Source: JBCAXA01 sp039183535 (lineage in GTDB: Bacteria > Pseudomonadota > Gammaproteobacteria > Steroidobacterales > Woeseiaceae). Taken from it: a stretch of DNA of 64,000 nucleotides. A program made the position numbers and the translations under genes. The notes below the pieces were generated by a model that was not told the origin of the DNA, did not search any database, and saw nothing but the letters and a program-made list of their open reading frames with translations. Shown here one piece after another: positions 17,987-25,912 of the stretch (position 1 is the first letter of the stretch; each line of letters begins with the position of its first letter). The stretch covers positions 1 to 64,000 of the forward strand of contig JBCDBO010000011.1 in NCBI GenBank assembly GCA_039183535.1. The letters run 5' to 3'.

Positions 17987-18551
17987 TTTGTTCGGCGAGC
18001 CACAATTTTGCGGCTTGCCATTCGCGTCTAACCGTTCGCGGCGAAATATCCAGGGCACGTGCGGTTTCGTCTTCCGTCATACCGCCGAAGTAGCGCGCGT
18101 CAACGACCCGTGCCCAGCGTGCGTTGCGCTGCTCCAACTGCGTTAGCAGATCGCCGATCGTTACGACTTCTTCCGGCGTTTCCGCGGCACCGGGTAAGAC
18201 GTTGTCCAACTCATTGATGTCCAAATCGACACTCGCACCGCCGCGCTTATCGGCCAATTTGTGTCGGGCGTGGCTTACGACAACGTGGCGAATCGCCAGC
18301 GCCGCGGTACGTAGGAAATGGGTGTCCGACTGCCACACCGGTGTACGCATCAGTTTCAGGTAAGCCTTGTGCAGCACGTCGTCGGTTTGCAGCGTGTCGC
18401 TCATACCGGCACGCCGGCGTCGTTTCCGCGCCATCTCCAGTAGCTCGGCATAGTGCGCGGCGACCAACTCGTCGACCAGATGGCGTTCGTCGTCAAGGTA
18501 GGCCAGAGCCTCGACAGACTCGTCATCCGGTTTGTCTAAAGACACATCCAT
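17964..18551 (-). CDS. ECF-type sigma factor, TIGR02999-like (ECF-2)
   Basis: A 195-residue sigma factor with region 2 (SDTLQTDDVLHKAYLKLMRT, RHVVVSHARHKLADKRGG) and region 4 (RVVDARYFGGMTEDETARAL then SPRTVRREWQAAKLWL). The DKRGG and TLQT signatures put it with ECF-1 in the kinase-linked TIGR02999 group. It is convergent with kinase 2 (23 bp overlap) and divergent from the RCC1/PKD lipoprotein gene, 155 bp away. No anti-sigma gene adjoins it. Confidence 0.88.
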   Translation of the reverse strand: MDVSLDKPDDESVEALAYLDDERHLVDELVAAHYAELLEMARKRRRRAGMSDTLQTDDVLHKAYLKLMRTPVWQSDTHFLRTAALAIRHVVVSHARHKLADKRGGASVDLDINELDNVLPGAAETPEEVVTIGDLLTQLEQRNARWARVVDARYFGGMTEDETARALDISPRTVRREWQAAKLWLAEQITPNETQ

Positions 18552-18706
18552 ACCGAGATCGTAGCCAATCGCTCGCGTCGATTCAGCGACGCCTTGCGCA
18601 TGTGGCGTTTTTTTTGGCCGGTTTCGGCCGTGCTTCGCGTTGAGGAGGGTGTCAACGGCGTATTTGTCGCTGGTTTGACGGATCGGCGCAGCACGGGAAA
18701 CAAATA

Positions 18707-21592
18707 ATGAGCGTAAAAAACCCAGACATACCGCAACTCGACTGGGAAGTGGCTAAGCTTCGAACCGCACAATCGGTCGGTCGGCTTGGCTTGACCAGGC
18801 GGCGAGCCTTCTGGCGGCGCCTCGTACCGCTCATGCTAATGACACAGGTTTTGACCGGCTGCGAGGCCCTCTTCGACCTGTTTTTTCCGATTGTCCGTAC
18901 CGGCACGCTAGACACGGCCATCGTCGAAAGTGTCGAGTTTTATCGTTCGCCACCGTTGGTAACTACCAGGCGGGGCGGCGCTTTGCCCCTAGAGTACGCT
19001 GAACCGCCAGTTCGCGCGATTGCATTGCGCCCTGGGGAATCGGTCGATCTGGACGTGGCGATCTCGCTGCGCTTCGACGGCGATGTTCCGTCGGTCCAGG
19101 TGACACTGGATTTCGATCCATCCGTCCTTGAAGCTCGCGGCGTCACCATTGAATTTTTGGAGCCTGTGCAGCGATTCGACGACAACCCGGTTGTCCGGCC
19201 AATCGATTGGCGGGCAAGGTTGCGCTTCACAGCGGCGAATGAAACGACTCTTGCCGTGGAACAATTGTTCATGCAAGCCACAGCACGTCGCTTCGGCGAA
19301 CCGCAGTCGTTCGAAACACTCGGCACAGATCCGGAACCGATCGTAGCGGGGATCTTCTCTTCTCGGGCCGCAACTCTGACCGTGGCGCGGGAGAGAGAGT
19401 CGGCGCTGCCTTCTTTTGCAACGCCAGCGCGGATCAGTGCTGGCGAGAAGCATTCTCTTGCCGCCGCGTCGGACGGCAGTGTCTGGGCTTGGGGCAACAA
19501 CGATTTCGGTCAGATCGATCTGGCGCTCGAGCTGCCGGCGGACAGGCCGCAGCGCGTTCCGGTGCCCGGCGTTATTCGCGAGGTTGCCGCTGGTCAGTTC
19601 CACTCGCTGGCGCTGACGGACAGCGGCCAAGTCTTCGGCTGGGGGCTTGGCCGTTTTGGCGCGCTGGGTCCCAACCGGCTGTCGCGGGCGATCGAACCGG
19701 TACCCGGTGTCGGTGACGTTATCCGAATCTACGCGGGCCCCAATACGTCCTACGCAATTACTGCCGCATCGGAACTCTTTGTATGGGGCGATAACCGTGA
19801 GGGTCTCTTGGGCCTTGCGAATCGCGAGATCATCCAAACACCTACTCGCGTGCCGATCGGCGATGTTGTGAAGCTCGCAATTGGGCGCGAACATGTTTTG
19901 GCGCTAAGCGGCAGCGGCGCTGTCTATGGGTGGGGTCAAGCGCAGTTCAGACGATTGGGCAGCGGTAGAGACGTTCCCGACCGCGAAATTCGGCTGCCGG
20001 AATTGGCCCAGTTCGACTCGTTTGTCGATATTGCTGCCGCGCGTGATTTGTCCTTCATGGTGAACGGCAACGGCCGAGTTTTCTATTACGGCCGCAACAC
20101 AAACCTTATGTTTGAAGACCCATCAACACCCGTTCGGGATAGCAACGTCATTCCAGACTTGTTCGGGGTCGAGAGAATCATTGGCAGCCCGTACTCGGAG
20201 GCTGCCATTGTTGTCCGCCGCAATGCGGACGGCAGTATCGACTACCGTGTTGCTGGTAGTAACGCCGACGGCCTACTGACATTGACCGATGTCGACTACG
20301 TCAATGTCGCGGATGTCCCCAATTTCACGACGGATCCACTGGCGTTCGCTATTGGTGAGTCGCATGCGCTTTACCTGCAGCGCAACGGCACCTGCGGCGC
20401 CGTGTGGGGGTGGGGCGCCACTGCTGACGGCCGGCTCGGCCGTTCCGGTGAGGAGGCGTCGAGTCGGCCGCTGCCGCAGCCGGTTCCGGGACTAGGCGCA
20501 GAAAGCTGTGCCGTGCTGACGCTTAGCACCGACAACGGCGGCCGCATCGTTAGTACCCCGACCGGCATTGATTGTGGCGATGACTGCGAACTGGTCATCA
20601 CTCCGGCGGACAACGTGGTGCTGGAAGCACCGACGCAAGCGCCGACCTTTGTCGGTTTCGGCGGCGCTTGTGCGAATGCCGATGGCAGCCTCAATACAGC
20701 GAACCCGCTGTCCATCGCGGTCAGCGATCATGCGTTTTGCACGGCCACTTTCACACCGGCGTCCGGCAACCTACCGCCGATCGCAAGGTTCAGTGCGGGG
20801 CCGGCGTCCGCACTGGTCGTCGGCGGTCAGGTGGGCTTTGACGCGAGTCAGAGTTCAGACCCCGACGGCACGGTCGTTGCGTGGGCTTGGGACTTTGACG
20901 ACGACGGTACGGTCGATCGCACGACCGAAGTGACCAGTCGAACGGTTTTTACCGCTGGTCCGTATCCGGTTCGGTTGACGGTAACCGACGACGACGGCGC
21001 GACGGCCACAACCGTACAACAGATCATGATCGCCGCGACCAACGACACACCACCTACGGCGCAATTCAGTGTCAGTCCGATGTCGCCCGTAAACGTTGGT
21101 ACCCAGTTAACGCTCGATGGCAGTGCCAGTTTTGACGACGCGGGTATCACCGCCTGGGACTGGGACTTCGAAAGTGACGGAACCTTTGATGCGGCGGGCG
21201 AAATCGTCAGCTTCACGCCCCTGGTGGCCGGCTCGCAAACCATCCGGCTGCGTGTCACCGATACGGCCGGGCAAACCGATAGCGCCACGAGGCAGATCAC
21301 GGTCGCCGACGTCACCACGTTCTTTGCGCTGCGGGTTGTGCTGACCGGGCCCGGAACGGTTACCGTGACGCCGCCGGGCGTTGTGTTGCCGAACACGATC
21401 GATTGCGACGGCAATGAGTGTTTCGTCTTCAATTTGCCTGCCGGCACCGTCGTTACCGCTGAAGCTAACGCACAAACGCCGGCGGTTTTCGCCGGTTGGT
21501 CGGCGGCCGATTGCGACAGCGTCGATACCGACTCAAACACCTGCACGGTAACGATGACGAGCGATCGTTCGGTTAACGCGCTGTTCCAGTAG
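18707..21592 (+). CDS. Lipoprotein with RCC1-type repeats and two PKD domains
   Basis: A 961-residue protein. After a basic N-region (RRRAFWRR) a hydrophobic stretch ends in a lipobox VLTGC (Cys52); the true start may be nearer to it. Residues about 80-230 are a cohesin/CARDB-like beta domain. RCC1 beta-propeller repeats occupy about 240-600, each with HSLA-L and V-W/F-G-W-G (SVWAWGNNDFGQ, QVFGWGLGRFGALG, ELFVWGDNREGLLG, AVYGWGQAQF, AVWGWGATADGRLG). They are followed by an InlB-like B-repeat (GGRIVSTPTGIDCGDDC), two PKD domains (SSDPDGTVVAWAWDFDDDG; GITAWDWDFESDG) and a second B-repeat. Likely a surface or periplasmic binding or adhesion protein; faces ECF-2 divergently. Confidence 0.85.
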   Translation: MSVKNPDIPQLDWEVAKLRTAQSVGRLGLTRRRAFWRRLVPLMLMTQVLTGCEALFDLFFPIVRTGTLDTAIVESVEFYRSPPLVTTRRGGALPLEYAEPPVRAIALRPGESVDLDVAISLRFDGDVPSVQVTLDFDPSVLEARGVTIEFLEPVQRFDDNPVVRPIDWRARLRFTAANETTLAVEQLFMQATARRFGEPQSFETLGTDPEPIVAGIFSSRAATLTVARERESALPSFATPARISAGEKHSLAAASDGSVWAWGNNDFGQIDLALELPADRPQRVPVPGVIREVAAGQFHSLALTDSGQVFGWGLGRFGALGPNRLSRAIEPVPGVGDVIRIYAGPNTSYAITAASELFVWGDNREGLLGLANREIIQTPTRVPIGDVVKLAIGREHVLALSGSGAVYGWGQAQFRRLGSGRDVPDREIRLPELAQFDSFVDIAAARDLSFMVNGNGRVFYYGRNTNLMFEDPSTPVRDSNVIPDLFGVERIIGSPYSEAAIVVRRNADGSIDYRVAGSNADGLLTLTDVDYVNVADVPNFTTDPLAFAIGESHALYLQRNGTCGAVWGWGATADGRLGRSGEEASSRPLPQPVPGLGAESCAVLTLSTDNGGRIVSTPTGIDCGDDCELVITPADNVVLEAPTQAPTFVGFGGACANADGSLNTANPLSIAVSDHAFCTATFTPASGNLPPIARFSAGPASALVVGGQVGFDASQSSDPDGTVVAWAWDFDDDGTVDRTTEVTSRTVFTAGPYPVRLTVTDDDGATATTVQQIMIAATNDTPPTAQFSVSPMSPVNVGTQLTLDGSASFDDAGITAWDWDFESDGTFDAAGEIVSFTPLVAGSQTIRLRVTDTAGQTDSATRQITVADVTTFFALRVVLTGPGTVTVTPPGVVLPNTIDCDGNECFVFNLPAGTVVTAEANAQTPAVFAGWSAADCDSVDTDSNTCTVTMTSDRSVNALFQ

Positions 21593-21768
21593 CTTTCGCG
21601 AGGAGCGTGCCGACTTCCGTCGCGGCAAGGCCGGAATGGGCCGGTGGGGTTGGAGCCAGGTGTTGCAACCCTGTCCAACCGATGCGGCGTGCGGATTGCG
21701 CGCCACGCTGCCCGTTTGTCGAGCCGTGCTGGTAAGCTGGACAGCCGTATTTCGATGCCGCGACCGTC

Positions 21769-23790
21769 ATGTCTCAGGACAACAAACCGTTCCAGCTGCA
21801 ATCCGATTACCAGCCGGCAGGTGATCAGCCAGCGGCAATCACAGCGCTGGTCGATGGCATTCGCGACGGTCTCGCTAAGCAAGTGCTGCTCGGCGTTACC
21901 GGGTCAGGAAAGACTTACACGATGGCGAATGTCATCCAGAAGATTCAGCGTCCGGCGATCGTGTTAGCGCCAAATAAGACGCTGGCGGCGCAGCTCTATG
22001 GCGAGATGCGCGAGTTCTTCCCCGACAACGCCGTCGAGTACTTTGTCTCGTACTACGACTATTACCAGCCGGAAGCCTACGTTCCAGCATCGGACACGTA
22101 CATCGAGAAAGACGCGTCGATCAACGATCACATTGAGCAGATGCGCCTATCGGCGACGAAGGCGCTGATCGAGCGTAAAGACGCCATTATCGTCGCGACG
22201 GTCTCGGCGATCTACGGCCTCGGCGATCCAGAAGCCTACTTTGCGATGGTCTTGCATTTGACCCGCGGCGAGACGATCGACCAACGCGAGATCCTGCGGC
22301 AACTGGCTGAGATGCAATACAAGCGCAACGAGATAGAGTTGTCGCAAGGTACGTATCGGGTCCGAGGAGACGTGATCGATATTTTCCCGGCCGAGTCGGA
22401 GCGCGATGCGCTCAGGATTGAATTGTTCGACGATGAGGTGGAGTCGCTGGCTTGGTTCGATCCGCTGACGGGCGAGACTTACCCCGGCGTTCGCCGCGCG
22501 ACCGTTTTTCCGAAAACCCATTACGTAACGCCGCGAGAGCGCTTGCTCGGCGCTATCGATCACATTCGCGACGAATTGAAAGACCGCCTGCATGTGCTTC
22601 GCGACGCCGGTAAGTTGCTCGAAGCCCAGCGCCTTGAGCAGCGCACCTTTTTTGACGTCGAGATGATCCGCGAGCTCGGTTACTGCCAAGGGATCGAAAA
22701 CTATTCGCGGTATCTGTCGGGTCGTGCGCCGGGCGAGCCGCCGCCGTGCTTGTTCGATTACCTGCCGCCCGAGGCGTTGCTCATTATTGACGAAAGTCAC
22801 GTAACGGTGCCGCAGCTGGGCGCGATGTACAAAGGCGACCGGTCGCGCAAAGAGACGCTGGTCGAATACGGCTTTCGGTTGCCGTCGGCGCTCGATAACC
22901 GGCCATTGCGCTTCGATGAGTTTGAATCGATGGCACCACAATCGGTATTCGTCTCGGCGACGCCAGGGCCGTACGAGCGCGAGCGGGCCGACCAAACCGT
23001 CGAGCAGTTAGTGCGGCCGACCGGCCTTATCGATCCCACCGTTATCGTGCGGCCGGCAACGACCCAAGTCGATGACGTGTTATCGGAGATCAACGGGCGC
23101 GTGGCAGCGAACGAGCGCGTTTTGATCACGACGCTGACCAAACGAATGGCCGAGGACCTCACTGACTATCTCGGCGAACACGGTGTCCGCGTGCGCTATT
23201 TACATTCCGACATTGATACGGTCGAGCGAACCGAGATCATCCGCGATTTGCGCCTCGGCGAGTTCGATGTGTTGGTCGGCATCAACCTGCTGCGCGAAGG
23301 GCTAGACATGCCGGAGGTTTCGCTGGTCGCGATCATGGACGCCGACAAGGAAGGCTTCTTGCGCTCCGAAGGCTCGTTGATCCAAACGATTGGGCGGGCG
23401 GCGAGAAACTTGAATGGCACGGCAATTTTGTACGCCGATAAGACCACCGGCTCAATGCAGAGGGCGATTAACGAGACCGAGCGTCGCCGCAAAATCCAAC
23501 AAGAGTTCAATGAGGCGAATGGCATCGAGCCGCGCAGCGTGCGCAAAGACGTTGCAGACATTATGGAGGCCGGCCAATCGCAGCGCGGCGGCCGGCGTCG
23601 TCGTGGTGAAAAAGTGGCGCCTGCGTGGCAGTCGATGGCGGCCGGCGAGCTGTTACGAGAGATCGAGCGGCTCGAAAAAGAGATGCTCGCACATGCCCGC
23701 AACCTCGAATTCGAGGAGGCGGCGGCGCTTCGCGACCAGATTGACGCGATGCGCAAGCACAGCGTCGGCTTGTCGAATGACGCCGCGTAA
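21769..23790 (+). CDS. uvrB: UvrABC system protein B
   Basis: A 673-residue helicase-like subunit of nucleotide excision repair: it verifies damage delivered by UvrA and recruits UvrC. Walker A GVTGSGKTYTMANVI, the beta-hairpin YFVSYYDYYQPEAY, helicase motif LLIIDESHVTVPQ, QTIGRAARN and the C-terminal UVR domain (EMLAHARNLEFEEAAALRDQI) are all present; length is normal. Standing alone, 58 bp upstream of tRNA-Val. Confidence 0.98.
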   Translation: MSQDNKPFQLQSDYQPAGDQPAAITALVDGIRDGLAKQVLLGVTGSGKTYTMANVIQKIQRPAIVLAPNKTLAAQLYGEMREFFPDNAVEYFVSYYDYYQPEAYVPASDTYIEKDASINDHIEQMRLSATKALIERKDAIIVATVSAIYGLGDPEAYFAMVLHLTRGETIDQREILRQLAEMQYKRNEIELSQGTYRVRGDVIDIFPAESERDALRIELFDDEVESLAWFDPLTGETYPGVRRATVFPKTHYVTPRERLLGAIDHIRDELKDRLHVLRDAGKLLEAQRLEQRTFFDVEMIRELGYCQGIENYSRYLSGRAPGEPPPCLFDYLPPEALLIIDESHVTVPQLGAMYKGDRSRKETLVEYGFRLPSALDNRPLRFDEFESMAPQSVFVSATPGPYERERADQTVEQLVRPTGLIDPTVIVRPATTQVDDVLSEINGRVAANERVLITTLTKRMAEDLTDYLGEHGVRVRYLHSDIDTVERTEIIRDLRLGEFDVLVGINLLREGLDMPEVSLVAIMDADKEGFLRSEGSLIQTIGRAARNLNGTAILYADKTTGSMQRAINETERRRKIQQEFNEANGIEPRSVRKDVADIMEAGQSQRGGRRRRGEKVAPAWQSMAAGELLREIERLEKEMLAHARNLEFEEAAALRDQIDAMRKHSVGLSNDAA

Positions 23791-23848
23791 CGGGCGGTTG
23801 CGGATAGGGCATCGCTTCCGGTATGTTTCACGGCCGTTCAGCGGTTGC

Positions 23849-23923
23849 GGGCGATTAGCTCAGGGGTAGAGCGCCACGTTGACATCGTGGAGGTCGGTGG
23901 TTCGAAACCACCATCGCCCACCA
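23849..23923 (+). tRNA. tRNA-Val (GAC)
   Basis: A 75-nt cloverleaf starting GGGCGATTAGCTCAGGGG and ending ATCGCCCACCA with encoded CCA; the 7-bp acceptor is perfect. The anticodon loop is TTGACAT (anticodon GAC). Its last 19 nt are repeated 212 bp downstream and, degenerately, again after a further 213 bp. Confidence 0.96.
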
Positions 23924-24116
23924 AGCCGCTGCTGCCGTCGATATCCGTCGCGGCGTCGCACCGGAAAAGCGCGCTCTAGCAGGTCCGCACTTCAGCCTCA
24001 GCGGTCTTCTGACCGCATCGAGCGGACCGGTTCGAAAAATCGCGTCAGCGATTTTCACCGAGCGGCAAGGCCGCGAAGCCCGTCGGGCCGGAGCAGCACG
24101 ACGTGCTGGTCCGGGT
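23905..24116 (+). repeat. tRNA-Val-associated tandem repeat, copy 1 (212 bp)
   Basis: Starts with the final 19 nt of tRNA-Val. It then holds nested inverted repeats: GGTCCGC (23982-23988) with GCGGACC (24022-24028) enclosing GCGGTC (24001-24006) with GACCGC (24011-24016); the hairpin AAAATCGC/GCGATTTT (24036-24043/24048-24055); and the palindrome CAGCACGACGTGCTG (24094-24108). Any read-through transcript of the tRNA would be strongly structured. Copy 2 follows directly. Confidence 0.92.
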
Positions 24117-24329
24117 AAACCACCATCGCCCACCAAACCGCCGCTGCCGCCGATAACCGTCGCGGCGTCGCACCGAAAAAAACGCGCTCTAGCAGGTCCG
24201 CACTTCAGCCTCAGCGGTCTTCTGACCGCATCGAGCGGACCGGTTCGAAAAATCGCGTCAGCGATTTTCGCGGAGCGGCAAAGCCGCGAAGCCCGTCGGG
24301 CCGGAGCAGCACGACGTGCTGGTCCGGGT
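24117..24329 (+). repeat. tRNA-Val-associated tandem repeat, copy 2 (213 bp)
   Basis: Nearly identical to copy 1, including a full copy of the tRNA 3' terminal sequence with CCA (24117-24135) and all the inverted repeats. Differences are confined to short patches, such as the segment after the tRNA end and the arm near 24268-24272. The stems are kept intact. Confidence 0.92.
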
Positions 24330-24345
24330 ATACCGCCATCGACCA
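24330..24345 (+). repeat. Degenerate third copy of the tRNA-Val 3' end
   Basis: After copy 2 the sequence ATACCGCCATCGACCA resembles the tRNA 3' end with three substitutions. It marks the right boundary of the array and shows that the unit ends in a tRNA-end-like segment. Confidence 0.7.
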
Positions 24346-24702
24346 CTATTCGGAGCCTATCACCCTCTGTTTTGCGAAACGCCGATTCCGGGCGCTAATC
24401 GTTGTCGCAACCTGCACAAATATCGCTGGTAGCCTGCGTAAATTTCGGCGTTTCGCTCGGTTTACCGCACGGCCATACGCGAGGCTCCGAGCGGACGGAT
24501 TCGCTGTCGCTGCCGCTCGAGCCGCAAACCCTTGATTTCGTAGCATTGCCGCCCAATATCGGGGCCACGACGGGCGCTGACGAGCCACGGCGAATTGGCA
24601 ATTATCGATGCTGATTTTTTTAAGGTTTTCGCTTGTTTATGCGAAATACCGGCTTTAAAATTCGCGTCCCGGCGGAAGACGTCTTTAACTGAGGAACCTG
24701 AT
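24346..24702. other. 357 bp gap between the repeat array and infC
   Basis: No convincing gene. Short open frames here do not look like proteins. It must hold the promoter and leader of the infC operon; TTTCGC (24626-24631) and GCGAAA (24640-24645) can form a hairpin in the leader. thrS, often directly upstream of infC in gammaproteobacteria, is not present. Confidence 0.5.
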
Positions 24703-25221
24703 ATCGCTGCAAATAAACGCGCTCGGCGCAACGAAGAGATCGAAGCTAGCCGTGTACGAGTCATCAACACGGACGGTGAACAAGCGGGAGTGATGGCATT
24801 GCAAGATGCGTTGGAGCTCGCCGCTGACCAGAAATTGGATCTGGTCGAAGTATCACCAAATGCGGATCCGCCGGTGTGCCGCGTCATGGACTTTGGGAAA
24901 TTTGCGTTTGAGCAAAGTAAAAAAACCCAATCGTCTCGGCGCAAGCAGAAGCAGGTTCAGATTAAGGAAGTCAAATTTCGTCCGGGAACGGACGTTGGCG
25001 ATTACAACGTCAAACTCCGTAACCTGACGCGGTTCTTGACCAACGGCGACAAAGCCAAGGTCACGCTCCGCTTCAGAGGACGAGAGATGGCGCACCAAGA
25101 CTTGGGAGCCAAGTTGCTCGAGCGGATTCGTACCGATCTCGACGAGTTGGCGAACGTTGAGCAGATGCCGCAGCTCGAAGGGCGGCAGATGATCATGGTC
25201 TTAGCGCCGAAAAAAAAGTGA
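24703..25221 (+). CDS. infC: Translation initiation factor IF-3 (AUC start)
   Basis: A 172-residue IF-3, close to the usual 180. Core motifs are VRVINTDGEQAGVM, LVEVSPNADPPVCRVMDFGK, IKEVKFRPGTDVGDYNVKLR, KVTLRFRGREMAHQ and the C-terminal EGRQMIMVLAPKKK. There is no ATG, GTG or suitably placed TTG near the conserved N-terminus. GAGGAA at 24691-24696 lies seven to eight bases before an ATC codon at 24703, giving I-A-A-N-K-R-A-R-R-N. IF-3 discriminates against non-AUG starts, and E. coli infC uses AUU for autoregulation; AUC would work the same way. A TTG at 24595 would add 36 unrelated residues and is rejected. Confidence 0.93.
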   Translation: MAANKRARRNEEIEASRVRVINTDGEQAGVMALQDALELAADQKLDLVEVSPNADPPVCRVMDFGKFAFEQSKKTQSSRRKQKQVQIKEVKFRPGTDVGDYNVKLRNLTRFLTNGDKAKVTLRFRGREMAHQDLGAKLLERIRTDLDELANVEQMPQLEGRQMIMVLAPKKK

Positions 25222-25226
25222 GCGAG

Positions 25227-25243
25227 CTCAGCGCAACGCGCTG
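25227..25243 (+). promoter_or_regulatory. Hairpin in the infC-rpmI spacer
   Basis: TCAGCGC (25227-25233) and GCGCTGA (25237-25243) form a perfect 7-bp stem with a three-base loop just after the infC stop. In E. coli L20 represses rpmI-rplT through an RNA structure in this region; a similar role is possible but the sequence is too short to judge. Confidence 0.4.
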
Positions 25244-25305
25244 AACGTAGCCCGCCTGATTCGGCCGATAATGCCGATCCCAGGCTCAAAAAATTGGAGT
25301 TCGAA

Positions 25306-25503
25306 ATGTCGAAGTTGAAGACCAACCGCGGCGCTGCTAAGCGTTTCCGCAAAACCGGCAAGGGCGGTTTCAAACGTGCCCAGTCGCATCTCAATCATAT
25401 CCTGACGAAGAAGAGTGCCAAGCGTAAGCGGCACTTGCGTTCGACCCAGCAAGTGGCTGAGTCGGATGTGAAGAGCGTTCGTCAGATGCTGCCGTACAGC
25501 TAA
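25306..25503 (+). CDS. rpmI: 50S ribosomal protein L35
   Basis: A 65-residue basic protein, KLKTNRGAAKRFRKTGKGGF and KRKRHLRSTQ being L35 signatures. GGAG at 25296-25299 supports the ATG at 25306 rather than an upstream extension. Lies in the conserved infC-rpmI-rplT order. Confidence 0.97.
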   Translation: MSKLKTNRGAAKRFRKTGKGGFKRAQSHLNHILTKKSAKRKRHLRSTQQVAESDVKSVRQMLPYS

Positions 25504-25515
25504 GGAGAGACCCAC

Positions 25516-25878
25516 ATGGCTAGAGTCAAACGTGGCGTCATCGCTAAGGCGCGGCACAAGAAAATTCTTGGCAAGGCGAAAGGCTATTACGGTGCCCGGC
25601 GCAAGGTGTATCGCGTCGCGAAGCAAGCCGTCATCAAAGCGGGTCAATACGCCTACCGCGATCGCCGGCAACGTAAGCGTCAGTTCCGGGCACTTTGGAT
25701 CGCTCGGATCAATGCTGCAGCACGCGAGCACGACCTCAGCTATTCGCGCCTGATCAACGGGTTGACCAAAGCTGGCGTAGACGTCGATCGGAAGATCCTC
25801 GCTGAGTTAGCCGTCAACGAACCCGAAGCGTTCGGTGCCGTCGTAGAACAGGCGAAAGCCGCACTCGAAGCCGCTTAA
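25516..25878 (+). CDS. rplT: 50S ribosomal protein L20
   Basis: A 120-residue assembly protein of the large subunit: MARVKRGVIAKARHKKIL, AKGYYGARRKVYRVAKQAV, RDRRQRKRQFRALWIARINA, SRLINGLTKAGVDVDRKILA. Begins 12 bp after rpmI, with AAGGAGAG in the gap. In E. coli L20 also represses its own operon. Confidence 0.98.
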   Translation: MARVKRGVIAKARHKKILGKAKGYYGARRKVYRVAKQAVIKAGQYAYRDRRQRKRQFRALWIARINAAAREHDLSYSRLINGLTKAGVDVDRKILAELAVNEPEAFGAVVEQAKAALEAA

Positions 25879-25912
25879 GCGCGTCTTCGTCGCTGCGCGG
25901 TCGTCTGTAGCA

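Noticed and set aside
20848..21882. 344-codon minus-strand frame opposite the PKD region and into uvrB
   Set aside because: Ser/Val-rich low-complexity translation of the complementary strand; overlaps the uvrB start.
22147..22995. 282-codon minus-strand frame within uvrB
   Set aside because: Entirely inside a conserved gene; composition is that of a shadow frame.
23849..24345. Attachment-site duplication of an integrated island at tRNA-Val
   Set aside because: Repeats are adjacent with no integrase or cargo; the units themselves are the repeated material, better matched by an rtT-type array.
23855..24346. 163-codon basic frame on the minus strand across the tRNA-Val repeats
   Set aside because: It runs antisense through a tRNA gene and exists because the repeat unit happens to keep the frame open; no ribosome site or known family.
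24595..24702. TTG start for infC at 24595
   Set aside because: Would add 36 residues unlike any IF-3 and has no Shine-Dalgarno; the ATC start fits the family length.
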